Assembly: GCA_965227035.1 (NCBI GenBank)
Contig: OZ245724.1
Coordinates: forward strand, 124,001 to 188,000
DNA from: CBDDFQ01 sp965227035
GTDB lineage: Bacteria; Pseudomonadota; Gammaproteobacteria; Burkholderiales; Burkholderiaceae_C
DNA: 64,000 bases
Direction of reading: 5' to 3'
The position numbers and the translations under genes are program-made. Positions 41,791 to 50,378 of this stretch are shown here, piece by piece. The notes under the pieces are model-generated. The model saw only the letters and a list, made by a program, of their open reading frames with translations, had not been told where the DNA came from and did not search any database. Within the stretch, counting starts at the first letter, position 1; each line of letters begins with the position of its first letter.

Positions 41791-42870
41791 ATGGCCACTG
41801 TTGTTTCCGTTCCGGGTGATTCCCGTGGGACTTCCACCTCGACTCCCACCTCGACTTCGACTCCAAAAACGAAGCTGAAGCCGAAGTCCGGGCCGGTCGA
41901 CGATTCATCATCCGATGTGCTCAGCGACGTGCTTTCCATCTGCCGCTCGGAGCGCGCGGTGACTGCTCGATTCGCACTGACTGCTCCCTGGGGGCTGCAA
42001 TCGGAGGGCACCCAAGGCGCGTTGATCCGCATGGCGCGCGGACACGGCTACTGGATGCAGGTTGAAGGAATGCCGGATGTTCGTGTCGAGGCAGGAGACC
42101 TCGTCATGCTGCCGCCGGGCGTGCGACACAGGATCGTTTCCACACCCGGCACTGACGCGACGCCCTTCTCCGAATTGATTCGTCGGCATGCGGTGGGTGT
42201 CCCCGGCGACAACCCGCTGGTGTTCTCGCACGGTGGTGCGGCCGACGGGGAAGATCGGATCACCGACTTGTTTTCTGCACAGGTCTGGTTCTCGGCGTAC
42301 AGCCGCCACACGGTGCTTCGGATTTTGCCGCCCTACATTCATGTCCGCGAAAAGGATCTGGCCATAGCCAACATGCTCGGCACGACCATGCAGTCGCTCA
42401 TCGAAGAAACGCTGGCTCGCAGGCCTGGCTGGAGACTGTCGGCGGGTCGCATGGGAGAGTTGCTCCTTGTGAACATTCTTCGCGAGCACCTCGCGCATGA
42501 CGGCACGCGTAACGTCGGCTGGCTACGCGGAATCTCGGATCCCGCAATTGCCCGGGTGATCATGCGAATTCACAACGCGCCGCAACACAACTGGACATTG
42601 GTATCGCTGGGTCGCGAAGCCGGGTTGTCGCGTACCAGGCTGAGCGCGCGTTTCAAGGAGTTGGTCGGCGAATCCCCCATCGTTTATTTGACAGGCCATC
42701 GCATGGCGTTGGCTGCGCAAGAACTGGAATCGGGGAATCTGCATCTCACGCAAATCGCAGAGAACGCAGGGTACGAATCGAGCAAGGTGTTTGCGCGTGC
42801 CTTCAAGCGATGGTCGGGGCTATCTCCGCGGGCGTATGTTCGAGAAGGTCAAAAGAACTCCGGCGATTAA
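41791..42870 (+). CDS. AraC-family regulator with cupin N-terminal domain
   Basis: This 359-residue protein has a Ser/Thr/Pro-rich N-terminus (about residues 8-45, including STSTPTSTSTP), then a cupin-type AraC-binding domain (about 50-200: LSICRSERAVTARFAL, VEAGDLVMLPPGVRHR) and a C-terminal double helix-turn-helix (WTLVSLGREAGLSRTRLSAR, LTQIAENAGYESSKVFARAF). It is transcribed away from the Bug-sulfatase operon across a 106-base gap and is its likely regulator. No clear ribosome site precedes the ATG; the conserved part begins about 45 residues in, so the true start could be later. Its stop overlaps that of the convergent transferase gene. Confidence 0.88.
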   Translation: MATVVSVPGDSRGTSTSTPTSTSTPKTKLKPKSGPVDDSSSDVLSDVLSICRSERAVTARFALTAPWGLQSEGTQGALIRMARGHGYWMQVEGMPDVRVEAGDLVMLPPGVRHRIVSTPGTDATPFSELIRRHAVGVPGDNPLVFSHGGAADGEDRITDLFSAQVWFSAYSRHTVLRILPPYIHVREKDLAIANMLGTTMQSLIEETLARRPGWRLSAGRMGELLLVNILREHLAHDGTRNVGWLRGISDPAIARVIMRIHNAPQHNWTLVSLGREAGLSRTRLSARFKELVGESPIVYLTGHRMALAAQELESGNLHLTQIAENAGYESSKVFARAFKRWSGLSPRAYVREGQKNSGD

Positions 42871-43607
42871 CCATCCAGTTCCGGGTACCGCCTGAAGATT
42901 CCTTCATCGCTGAAGTCGATACGCTGGTCACTGTTCAGATAAGCTGCAAGCTTGCGATGTTTCGGAATTTCCTCGTATAGCTTGGCAAGCATCGGCGCTT
43001 TTTTCAGATTCCGTTTTGTCGCCTTCGGAAATGCATAGAGCAGACCGCCGACCATTTGAAACGCGGATAAATCCGCATACGACAGCTTGCTTCCCACCAG
43101 GCGGGGCACGGCGGCCGATTTGTTCTTTGCATTTCGCTCCAGAACCGCTTCGAACCATTTGAAGAATTTCGGAATTCGCTCCTTGCGGAACTCCTCGGAC
43201 CGCATTCTGGCTTCCTTCTTCTGCTCTTCGTAATACTTGCTCATCGCAATCGGATGATGCGTGTCGTGAACTTCGGCAACGACATCGGCAATCGTGAGCT
43301 GGATCTGATGCGTCCAGACCCGATCTGCCTCCGATTTGCCAACGAGGCCGTGCTTCGGTCCGAGATACATAAGGATCGCCGATGTTTGTCCCACGACCAT
43401 TTTGCCATCCACGAGAAACGGGCATGCGAACGGCGGTCGCACGATCGATTTGTCGCTCATGTAATGCATCATCGCCGGCATGCCTTCGCCCGCGTTTTCG
43501 TCGCCGCGCGCGACATCGATGTAGGGTGCGCCAGCGGCTGCCAGCGCCAGACGCACGAACTCGCCGCGGCCTTGAATAGTCGGCCAGTAATGAAGTTGAT
43601 AAGTCAT
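42867..43607 (-). CDS. Glutathione S-transferase family protein
   Basis: This 246-residue cytoplasmic protein has a thioredoxin-like N-terminal domain beginning MTYQLHYWPTIQGRGEFVRL, with a glutathione-binding segment PFLVDGKMVVGQTSAILMY, and an all-helical C-terminal domain with LVGSKLSYADLSAFQMV (the usual SxADxxxF-type N-capping motif). The order resembles sigma/mu-like bacterial GSTs. The ATG at 43607 gives the standard N-terminus; the extended frame reaches into xthA. It follows xthA directly, the two overlapping in TCAT, so they are co-transcribed. Confidence 0.88.
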   Translation of the reverse strand: MTYQLHYWPTIQGRGEFVRLALAAAGAPYIDVARGDENAGEGMPAMMHYMSDKSIVRPPFACPFLVDGKMVVGQTSAILMYLGPKHGLVGKSEADRVWTHQIQLTIADVVAEVHDTHHPIAMSKYYEEQKKEARMRSEEFRKERIPKFFKWFEAVLERNAKNKSAAVPRLVGSKLSYADLSAFQMVGGLLYAFPKATKRNLKKAPMLAKLYEEIPKHRKLAAYLNSDQRIDFSDEGIFRRYPELDG

Positions 43608-44437
43608 TTTTTCTCTTTCTTCATTCTTTTTCCTTCTTCTCTCGATGAGTCCGTCTGAAGCCCTTTCAGATCCAGTTCCACCCACGTCGGTGCGTGATCG
43701 CTTGGCTTGGGTCGATCGCGTACATCGAGCGAGACGCCGCACTTCTTGAGGTGCGGCGCGAGCTCCTTGTTCAGCAGGATGTGATCGATGCGCAGGCCGG
43801 CATTGCGCTGCCAGTGCTGGCGGAAATAGTCCCAGAAGGTGTAGATGCGCTCATCCGGATGCAGGTGTCGCACAGAATCGATCCAGCCCTGTCTGAGCAA
43901 TCGCTCGTAGGCCTTTCGACTTTCGGGTTGAAGCAAAGCATCGCGTTTCCATGACTTCGGATCGTAGATATCGAAGTCGGTCGGCACCACGTTGTAGTCG
44001 CCTGCCAGCGCAACCGGATGCCCCGATTTGAAAAGCGAATTGGCGTGTTTGATGAACCTCTCGAACCACGCCAGCTTGTAGTCGAACTTCGGACCCGGCC
44101 ACGGGTTGCCGTTCGGAAGGTACAGGCAGGAAACCACGATTCCCTTGATTGCGACTTCTAGATACCGCGCCTGTTTGTCTTCGGGATCTCCGGGCAGTTC
44201 TCGTCGAATTTCAAGCGGCGTATCGTTTTTTGCGAGCACCGCCACGCCGTTCCATGATTTCTGTCCGACCCACAGTGCGCCATAGCCCGCGTTGTTGATG
44301 GCATCGACCGGAAACGACGAATCGATGGTCTTCAGCTCCTGAAGGCAAACCACATCGGGCGATTCTTCTTCCAGATACTGGATTAGCGATGGCAAGCGTG
44401 ATGTGATGCCGTTGATGTTGAAGGTTGCGAGTTTCAT
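43604..44437 (-). CDS. xthA: Exodeoxyribonuclease III
   Basis: This base-excision-repair AP endonuclease and 3'-5' exonuclease has 277 residues (E. coli 268). Visible are MKLATFNINGI, VVCLQELK with the metal-binding Glu, GDYNVVPTDFD, LRIDHILLN and SDHAPTWVELD with the catalytic Asp-His pair. It ends with a Lys/Glu-rich tail (SREEGKRMKKEKK). The ATG at 44437 was preferred to the frame start at 44476 because it gives the family N-terminus. It heads a two-gene unit with the GST gene. Confidence 0.95.
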   Translation of the reverse strand: MKLATFNINGITSRLPSLIQYLEEESPDVVCLQELKTIDSSFPVDAINNAGYGALWVGQKSWNGVAVLAKNDTPLEIRRELPGDPEDKQARYLEVAIKGIVVSCLYLPNGNPWPGPKFDYKLAWFERFIKHANSLFKSGHPVALAGDYNVVPTDFDIYDPKSWKRDALLQPESRKAYERLLRQGWIDSVRHLHPDERIYTFWDYFRQHWQRNAGLRIDHILLNKELAPHLKKCGVSLDVRDRPKPSDHAPTWVELDLKGLQTDSSREEGKRMKKEKK

Positions 44438-44612
44438 GGGTTGTTGTTTGCGCAATCCAAAAATCCAGCTTCCCACAATTCGAGTCCGGAGGGGGACTAC
44501 TGCTGCTGTGTTTGAAACTACTGTGTCCAGCGGTTTCGGCGGTTTTTCACGGACCGAAGAGCCAGCCCGCCACTACAATCGACCTCTTTCAACCAGCCTC
44601 TGGATAAACACC

Positions 44613-45098
44613 ATGAACCGCTGTTCAAGACAAATCGCCACGCTCGCGATCCCAAACGTTCGACTCTGGTTGGCTTCCGCGCTGACTTTTCTGTGTCTGA
44701 TGTCCGCCAACGGAGCCGCGTCGGCACAAACCCCGGAACCACGCGAATTTCCCAAGAATGCAATTCGTGGCCAGCTCACCGTCATATCTCCGCCCGACAT
44801 CTCCATAGACGGAGTCGTGAAGCGGCTGTCGCCCGGCTCGCGAATTCGCGGTGCGCTCAACGAGCTGGTCATGTCGGCCAATCTGGTCAACCAGACTTTC
44901 ACAGTGAACTACGTACTCGAAAGCAACGGTCTCGTTCATCAGGTCTGGATCCTGACCGATGCCGAGGCGAAGGTGAAGCTGGCATCGGCCCGGCCTTCGA
45001 TCAACGCATTTTTCCCGTCTATCACCGACTCGACCCCCAAGGACGACGGCAAGACGCCATTCGACAAGCTGCCCAAATACAACGGCGCGCAGCCCTGA
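44613..45098 (+). CDS. Small exported protein of unknown function
   Basis: This 161-residue protein has a signal peptide (membrane stretch LWLASALTFLCLMSANGAAS, cleavage near ASA-QT) and a mature part of about 120 residues with a compact beta-rich look: AIRGQLTVISPPDISIDGVV, SPGSRIRGALNELV, VNYVLESNGLVHQVWILT. I do not recognise a named domain. The ATG at 44613 was chosen for the signal peptide. It precedes miaB by 71 bases and may be co-transcribed. It is divergent from xthA; the 175-base gap holds a TACAAT (-10-like) near 44572 without a good -35. Confidence 0.75.
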   Translation: MNRCSRQIATLAIPNVRLWLASALTFLCLMSANGAASAQTPEPREFPKNAIRGQLTVISPPDISIDGVVKRLSPGSRIRGALNELVMSANLVNQTFTVNYVLESNGLVHQVWILTDAEAKVKLASARPSINAFFPSITDSTPKDDGKTPFDKLPKYNGAQP

Positions 45099-45169
45099 GA
45101 CCCAAGCGTCTCTATCGACTGTTCTTTTGACGCGCCCTGCGTCGCTCCAATTTTTTTCGTGAGGTCGTC

Positions 45170-46534
45170 ATGACCAAAAAAGTATTTATCAAGACCTTCG
45201 GCTGCCAGATGAACGAGTACGACTCGGACAAGATGTCCGATGTGCTCAATGCAGCGCAAGGCTACGAGCCCACCCAGGACGTCGAAGAGGCCGATCTGAT
45301 TTTGTTCAACACCTGCTCGGTGCGCGAGAAGGCACAGGAGAAAGTGTTCTCCGACCTCGGCCGCATCAAGCACTTAAAAAAGCGCGGCGTGAAAATCGGC
45401 GTCGGTGGATGCGTGGCGTCGCAGGAAGGCGCGGCCATCATTGCGCGTGCGCCCTACGTGGACGTGGTGTTCGGCCCGCAGACACTTCATCGTTTGCCGC
45501 AATTGCTCGACATGCGCGAATCGTCAGGCCGTCCGCAAGTCGATATCGCGTTTCCGGAAATCGAGAAGTTCGATCATTTGCCGCCAGCCAGAGTCGACGG
45601 CCCGAGTGCCTACGTGAGCATCATGGAAGGCTGTTCCAAGTACTGCAGTTATTGCGTGGTGCCATACACCCGAGGCGAAGAAGTCTCGCGACCGCTAGAC
45701 GATGTGCTGGTCGAAATTGTCGGTCTTGCCGATCAGGGCGTGCGTGAAGTGACCTTGCTGGGGCAGAACGTGAATGCCTACCGCGGCGCAATGGGCGGCA
45801 CGTCCGAGATTGCCGACTTCGCGTTGCTGCTCGAATACGTGGCAGACATTCCCGGCATCGAGCGGATTCGCTACACCACCAGTCACCCGAACGAGTTCAC
45901 GCCGCGCCTGATCGAGGCGTATGCCAAGGTGCCGAAGCTCGTGAGCCATCTGCATCTTCCGGTGCAGCATGGAAGCGATCGCATCCTGATGGCGATGAAG
46001 CGCGGATACACCGCGATGGAATACAAGAGCACCGTCAGAAAACTGCGCGCGATTCGTCCCGATCTGGCCATGAGCAGCGACTTCATCGTCGGCTTTCCTG
46101 GCGAGACCGAAGACGATTTCAATCGCATGATGAAGCTGATCGACGACGTGGGATACGACACCAGCTTCAGCTTCATTTTCAGCCCCCGTCCGGGCACGCC
46201 CGCCGCAGCCTTGCACGATGACACGCCGCACGACGTGAAGCTCAAGCGTCTGCAGCATCTGCAGGCAACGATCGAGGCCAACGTGAAGCGAATCGGCGAG
46301 AGCCGGGTCGGCACGGTGCAGCGCATTCTGGTGGAAGGCCCGTCTCGCAAATCGAGCGACAGCGTTCCTGAACTCACGGGCCGCACCGAATGCAATCGCG
46401 CGGTGAACTTTGCCGGAGACAAGCGCTTGATCGGACAAATGATCGACGTTCGGATCACGCAGACCTTGGGCCATTCGCTCAAAGGTGAAGTGATGACTCG
46501 AGTCGAAGAAGTCGCCGAATCGGCGTTGGCCTGA
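45170..46534 (+). CDS. miaB: tRNA-2-methylthio-N6-dimethylallyladenosine synthase MiaB
   Basis: MiaB is the radical-SAM methylthiotransferase acting on i6A37 of tRNAs. It has 454 residues (E. coli 474). The N-terminal MTTase domain carries cluster cysteines starting at Cys12 (TFGCQMNEYDS), then FNTCSVREKA and GVGGCVA. The radical-SAM cluster is C155-x3-C159-x2-C162 (CSKYCSYC). A C-terminal TRAM domain follows (GRTECNRAVNF). The sequence MNEYDSDKM distinguishes it from RimO. It is followed after 14 bases by glrK. Confidence 0.96.
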   Translation: MTKKVFIKTFGCQMNEYDSDKMSDVLNAAQGYEPTQDVEEADLILFNTCSVREKAQEKVFSDLGRIKHLKKRGVKIGVGGCVASQEGAAIIARAPYVDVVFGPQTLHRLPQLLDMRESSGRPQVDIAFPEIEKFDHLPPARVDGPSAYVSIMEGCSKYCSYCVVPYTRGEEVSRPLDDVLVEIVGLADQGVREVTLLGQNVNAYRGAMGGTSEIADFALLLEYVADIPGIERIRYTTSHPNEFTPRLIEAYAKVPKLVSHLHLPVQHGSDRILMAMKRGYTAMEYKSTVRKLRAIRPDLAMSSDFIVGFPGETEDDFNRMMKLIDDVGYDTSFSFIFSPRPGTPAAALHDDTPHDVKLKRLQHLQATIEANVKRIGESRVGTVQRILVEGPSRKSSDSVPELTGRTECNRAVNFAGDKRLIGQMIDVRITQTLGHSLKGEVMTRVEEVAESALA

Positions 46535-46548
46535 TCATCCGCAAATCG

Positions 46549-47991
46549 ATGTCGTCGGGCCTCAACAAAGTCCTGCAGCGAATCTCGTTTCGCCAGCTGC
46601 TGTTCGTCGCGTTTTTCGTGACGGCCGGCCTGCTGGGCGCGGCATCGCTTCGCGGCGTGAGTACGCTCGAAGAATTGATGGGGCAGAGCCGCGATGTATC
46701 CAGCAGGGCGCTCGAGTTGAGCTCGGCGGCTCAGTCGCTTGCGGAGCGCAGTGTTTCGATGGAGCGCGCCGCTCGGCAGTCGGTGATTCTTGACGACCGC
46801 GCCCTCAAACAGCGGTTCGCAGAAGCTGCCAAAGATGCGTCGAAGGTGGTCGACACGCTGGCCGAGAACGACGTGAAGCCCGAAACCATCAAGCGTTGGC
46901 ACGGGCAGATGAGCGATATCTCGTCGCTGCTGTTCGGATCGCCCGAATCGGCGACCGATCGTGAGCGGCAACTCGCTTTCAGCTTTCGGGAGCTCGATGC
47001 GATCAATGCAGTCATTGCGCAAGAGGTTCAGCAGGCCACCCAGAATCGAAACAACGCGCTGATCGGCAAGCTCGAAGCAGGGCGTTTGCGCCTGACCCAG
47101 CAAGTCACCGGGGCGATGGCGCTCGCTGCGGTGGTCGCGCTCGGCTTCGGCGTCTGGCTCACCCGTCCGCTCAAGCAGATGGAGCGCGCCATCGTGGGGT
47201 TGGGCGAGAACCGGCTCGACGAAAACATCGCGATCAACGGACCTGCCGACTTGCAGCTCGTCGGTATGCGCCTCGACTGGCTGCGCCTTCGACTCGTGGA
47301 ACTCGATGCCGACAAATCGCGCTTCCTGCGCCATGTGTCGCACGAACTCAAAACGCCGCTGGCGTCGCTGCGCGAAGGCGTCTCGCTGCTGGAAGACGGC
47401 GTGGTGGGCGAACTCAGCGATACCCAGCGCGAGGTGGTGCGAATCCTTCGTCACAACACGGTCGTGCTTCAGGCCCAGATAGAGGATTTGCTCCGGTTCA
47501 ATGCCGCCGCTTTCGAAGCCCGTCAGTTGAAGCGGGAAAAGGCAGATTTGCTACAAATCGTCGAAGATCAGGTGAGCGCTCAGCGTCTTCAGTGGCAAGC
47601 TCGGGAATTGAAGGTATCGATCGAAGGCAAGCCGCTGGATGCCGAGGTGGATATCGACAAAATCGGCACGGCCGTTGCTAACTTGTTGTCCAATGCCATA
47701 CGTTTTTCACCGGTAGGCGGCACCATTCGAATCATGATCGGCAACGAACCCTCTCTGGCTCACATCGACATCGTCGACGAGGGCCGCGGCATTCAGGAAG
47801 CCGACCGTGACCGGGTGTTCGAGCCGTTTTATCGTGGCGTCAATCAACCGGAAGACTCGATACGCGGCAGCGGTATCGGTCTGTCCATCGTTCATGAATA
47901 TGTAGCTGCTCACGGTGGCCGCACGATCCTTTTACCCCAGGACGTCGGCTCCCATTTCAGAATAGAACTTCCCAATGCGTTCAAGAATTGA
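46549..47991 (+). CDS. glrK: Sensor histidine kinase GlrK (QseE)
   Basis: This 480-residue inner-membrane kinase has two membrane helices (about 15-35 and 185-205) enclosing a periplasmic, mostly helical sensor region of 150 residues, then a HAMP-like linker, a HisKA domain with phospho-acceptor His265 (HVSHELKTPLASL) and a HATPase domain (NLLSNAIRFSPVGG, DEGRGI, GSGIGLSIVHEY). The order kinase, QseG-like lipoprotein, GlrR response regulator is that of glrK-qseG-glrR in enterics, which identifies the system. It starts 14 bases after miaB and overlaps the lipoprotein gene by 17 bases. Confidence 0.9.
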   Translation: MSSGLNKVLQRISFRQLLFVAFFVTAGLLGAASLRGVSTLEELMGQSRDVSSRALELSSAAQSLAERSVSMERAARQSVILDDRALKQRFAEAAKDASKVVDTLAENDVKPETIKRWHGQMSDISSLLFGSPESATDRERQLAFSFRELDAINAVIAQEVQQATQNRNNALIGKLEAGRLRLTQQVTGAMALAAVVALGFGVWLTRPLKQMERAIVGLGENRLDENIAINGPADLQLVGMRLDWLRLRLVELDADKSRFLRHVSHELKTPLASLREGVSLLEDGVVGELSDTQREVVRILRHNTVVLQAQIEDLLRFNAAAFEARQLKREKADLLQIVEDQVSAQRLQWQARELKVSIEGKPLDAEVDIDKIGTAVANLLSNAIRFSPVGGTIRIMIGNEPSLAHIDIVDEGRGIQEADRDRVFEPFYRGVNQPEDSIRGSGIGLSIVHEYVAAHGGRTILLPQDVGSHFRIELPNAFKN

Positions 47992-48718
47992 AAGCCCTTT
48001 TTCTCGCGTGACCGGTGGTGCGATCACAGGTGTCAATACCGCTTTGATGGCTGCTTTGGTGGCCGCCTTGTCGGCATGTGCGGCATCGCCCGATACGGCT
48101 ACTTCGATCGCAGTACCTGCGACTGCTGCATCGGCGCCGTCTGCGCCCGTGCCGGCGGCCGAAGTGACCGGCACCGTGGCACCCGCAGGCAGCGCCTCGG
48201 CGCCGGCCCATTCGCCGACGACGGTCGAAGCGATGACCATTGCTGCCGCAAATCTGATCCGCCGCCGGAATCCGGTGGGAATGGTGTCTGCAGAAATGCT
48301 GGCCTATGCGGATCGCACTCGTGCGATGCCACCCGCCGAGCTGGTTCAGGAAATCAGTCGCGTATCCGACGCATCGACGCCCGAGACCCAGATGCAACTG
48401 GCCATTGCCCTGTCGCAAACCCGCCAGATGCCCGACTTGATTCGCGCGCAGGATCAGCTTTCGCGATTGCTGCTTTCTCAATCGCCCGATGCCCAGCCGC
48501 TGTTCCCGCTGGCGCGTTTGCTCGCGTCGCGACTTGCCGAGCAGCGACGTGTCGAAGACGCTCTCGAGCGCCAGAACCAGCAGATTCGCGAGCAGCAACG
48601 ACAGCTGAATCTCACCAACGAAAAACTCGAGGCGCTCAAAGCCATCGAGCGCAGTCTTTTGCATCGTCAGAACTCTTCTGCGGCGCCGGCTAACGGTGCT
48701 TCGAGGCCCGCACCGTAA
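47975..48718 (+). CDS. QseG-like outer-membrane lipoprotein
   Basis: This 247-residue putative lipoprotein lies between glrK and glrR. The signal region TALMAALVAALSAC ends in lipobox L-S-A-C with the acylated Cys near residue 35. Residues 36-85 are Ala/Pro/Ser-rich. Residues 90-245 are helical, ending in a coiled coil (QRRVEDALERQNQQIREQQR). In enterics QseG binds and activates QseE/GlrK. Sequence identity is not obvious by eye, so the call rests on position, lipobox and helical content. It shares its final base with the glrR ATG (TAATG). Confidence 0.75.
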   Translation: MRSRIESPFSRVTGGAITGVNTALMAALVAALSACAASPDTATSIAVPATAASAPSAPVPAAEVTGTVAPAGSASAPAHSPTTVEAMTIAAANLIRRRNPVGMVSAEMLAYADRTRAMPPAELVQEISRVSDASTPETQMQLAIALSQTRQMPDLIRAQDQLSRLLLSQSPDAQPLFPLARLLASRLAEQRRVEDALERQNQQIREQQRQLNLTNEKLEALKAIERSLLHRQNSSAAPANGASRPAP

Positions 48719-50100
48719 TGAGCACGCCTGCCGCTCAACCCCATGTACTCGTCGTCGATGACGATGCAGACATGCTGCGTCTGTTGTCGATGCGGCTTTC
48801 GGCGGCGGGCTATCGAGTGAACGCGGTCACCTCGGCGGAAGAGGCGCTCACACAGCTCGAAATCGAGCGGCCACAACTGGTTCTCAGCGATGTTCGATTG
48901 CCCGGGCGCGACGGCCTCGCGCTGTTCGACGACATCCGCGCCAAGCATCCTTCGTTGCCTGTGATTCTGCTCACAGCGCACGGCACGATTCCCGATGCGG
49001 TCGAGGCCACCGAGCGCGGCGTTTTCACCTATCTCACCAAGCCGTTCGACGGCAAGGCGCTGCTGGACAAAATCGCGCATGCGCTTGCGTTGAGCGCACC
49101 TGCGCCGCAAGTCGTGCGCAGCACCGACGACGCCTGGCAAAGCGACATCGTGAGCCGCTCGGGCCAGATGGCTGAGTTGCTATCCGAGGCGCGCATGGTG
49201 GCTCGTACCGACGCCAGCGTACTGCTGCGCGGCGACAGTGGCACCGGCAAGGAAATGCTCGCGCGCGCCATTCATCAGGCCAGTGCCCGGGCGAACAAGC
49301 CATTCGTCGCGGTCAATTGCGGCGCGATTCCGGAAGCGCTGCTCGAGTCGGAACTGTTCGGTCACATGAAGGGCGCTTTCACCGACGCCGTGGCGAATCA
49401 CAAGGGCCTCTTCCAGGCGGCCGACGGCGGCACTTTGCTGCTCGATGAAATCGGCGATATGCCGTCGGCATTGCAGGTCAAACTGCTGCGCGTGCTCCAG
49501 GAACGAGTAATCAGGCCATTGGGGTCGAGCCAGAACATTCCGGTCAACGTACGAATTATTTCGGCCACCCACCGCGATCTCGACGCAGCCATGGCGCAAG
49601 GGCAGTTTCGCGAAGATCTGTATTACCGCCTCAATGTGGTCACGCTCAATCTGCCTCCACTGGGTGATCGGCGCGAAGACATTCCGCTGCTGGCGAATCA
49701 CTTTCTGGTGAAGCTGGCGGCTAAATACGGCAAACGATTGAGCGGTTTCGCCCCGGAAGCTCTGAAGGCGCTGGCAACGGCTGCATGGCCCGGAAACGTC
49801 AGGCAGCTGTTTAACGTCGTCGAACAAGTCTGTGCACTTTCGACCACCCCGCTTATTCCCCTGGCGCTGGTTCAACGAGCGCTTAGGTCGCCTAGCGTCG
49901 AGGTTTTAAGCTACGCGGAAGCCCGGCAGCGGTTCGAACGGGAGTACTTGGCCGGACTCCTGAAACTGACGGACGGCAACGTGGCCGATGCGGCTCGTCT
50001 GGCCGACCGAAATCGCACCGAGTTCTATCGGTTGCTTCAAAAAAATGGCCTCACGCCAGGCCACTTCAAACACGACGTTTTGACTCCCCCCGTCGCCTGA
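48718..50100 (+). CDS. glrR: Sigma-54-dependent response regulator GlrR (QseF)
   Basis: This 460-residue NtrC-type activator has a receiver domain with phospho-acceptor Asp58 (LSDVRLPGRDG) and Lys in LTKPFDG. The AAA+ domain has Walker A GDSGTGKE at 172-179, LLLDEIGDMPSALQVKLLRVLQ in the Walker B region, and the sigma-54-contacting loop at 219-224. That loop reads GAFTDA, not GAFTGA. The C-terminal Fis-type helix-turn-helix (GNVADAARLADRNRTEFYRL) closely matches GlrR from enterics. It is coupled to the lipoprotein gene and followed by a sigma-54 promoter with GlrR-type operators upstream of opgH. Confidence 0.92.
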   Translation: MSTPAAQPHVLVVDDDADMLRLLSMRLSAAGYRVNAVTSAEEALTQLEIERPQLVLSDVRLPGRDGLALFDDIRAKHPSLPVILLTAHGTIPDAVEATERGVFTYLTKPFDGKALLDKIAHALALSAPAPQVVRSTDDAWQSDIVSRSGQMAELLSEARMVARTDASVLLRGDSGTGKEMLARAIHQASARANKPFVAVNCGAIPEALLESELFGHMKGAFTDAVANHKGLFQAADGGTLLLDEIGDMPSALQVKLLRVLQERVIRPLGSSQNIPVNVRIISATHRDLDAAMAQGQFREDLYYRLNVVTLNLPPLGDRREDIPLLANHFLVKLAAKYGKRLSGFAPEALKALATAAWPGNVRQLFNVVEQVCALSTTPLIPLALVQRALRSPSVEVLSYAEARQRFEREYLAGLLKLTDGNVADAARLADRNRTEFYRLLQKNGLTPGHFKHDVLTPPVA

Positions 50101-50121
50101 TTCGGCATACGCGAATCTATA

Positions 50122-50139
50122 CGTCGCTCTGTGGCGACA
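50122..50139 (+). promoter_or_regulatory. Putative GlrR binding site 1
   Basis: CGTC-N10-GACA (CGTCGCTCTGTGGCGACA) differs by one base from the published GlrR operator pattern TGTC-N10-GACA and is identical to site 2 at 15 of 18 positions. It is about 160 bases upstream of the sigma-54 -24 element. Confidence 0.65.
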
Positions 50140-50143
50140 GCGG

Positions 50144-50156
50144 TAAGGCGTTGATT
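50144..50156 (-). promoter_or_regulatory. Putative IHF site 1
   Basis: Read on the minus strand this is AATCAACGCCTTA, a perfect match to the IHF consensus WATCAANNNNTTR. It lies between the two GlrR sites, where DNA bending would bring the activator to the promoter. Confidence 0.5.
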
Positions 50157-50188
50157 TCATTCACTAATTTTTCTGAGGTGCTTGTGCC

Positions 50189-50206
50189 TGTCGCTCGATG
50201 GCGACA
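50189..50206 (+). promoter_or_regulatory. Putative GlrR binding site 2
   Basis: TGTCGCTCGATGGCGACA is a perfect TGTC-N10-GACA palindrome with six-base arms (TGTCGC and GCGACA). It is centred 67 bp from site 1 and about 100 bases upstream of the sigma-54 promoter, the normal position for an NtrC-type activator. Confidence 0.72.
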
Positions 50207-50268
50207 AAAACCTAGGGTTTTCCAGAAGAAAAATGCATCACACATTTACTGACATGTGATTTTGCTCG

Positions 50269-50281
50269 CAAGTCCTTGATT
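50269..50281 (-). promoter_or_regulatory. Putative IHF site 2
   Basis: On the minus strand the sequence is AATCAAGGACTTG, again a perfect WATCAANNNNTTR match, located between GlrR site 2 and the -24 element, the classical IHF position at sigma-54 promoters. Confidence 0.55.
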
Positions 50282-50298
50282 CATAAGGGATTTATGGG

Positions 50299-50315
50299 TT
50301 GGCACGGCGATTGCG
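50299..50315 (+). promoter_or_regulatory. Sigma-54 promoter of opgH
   Basis: TTGGCACG-GCGA-TTGCG matches the -24/-12 consensus TGGCACG-N4-TTGC exactly, with GG at -24 and GC at -12 in correct spacing. Initiation would fall near 50325, so the opgH start must be the downstream ATG at 50379. Confidence 0.88.
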
Positions 50316-50378
50316 CTGTACATGGCAAGAAGCAGCCGCTTCAGTCCAGTTTTACCCAGTTTGAACAGCGAGCAACCC

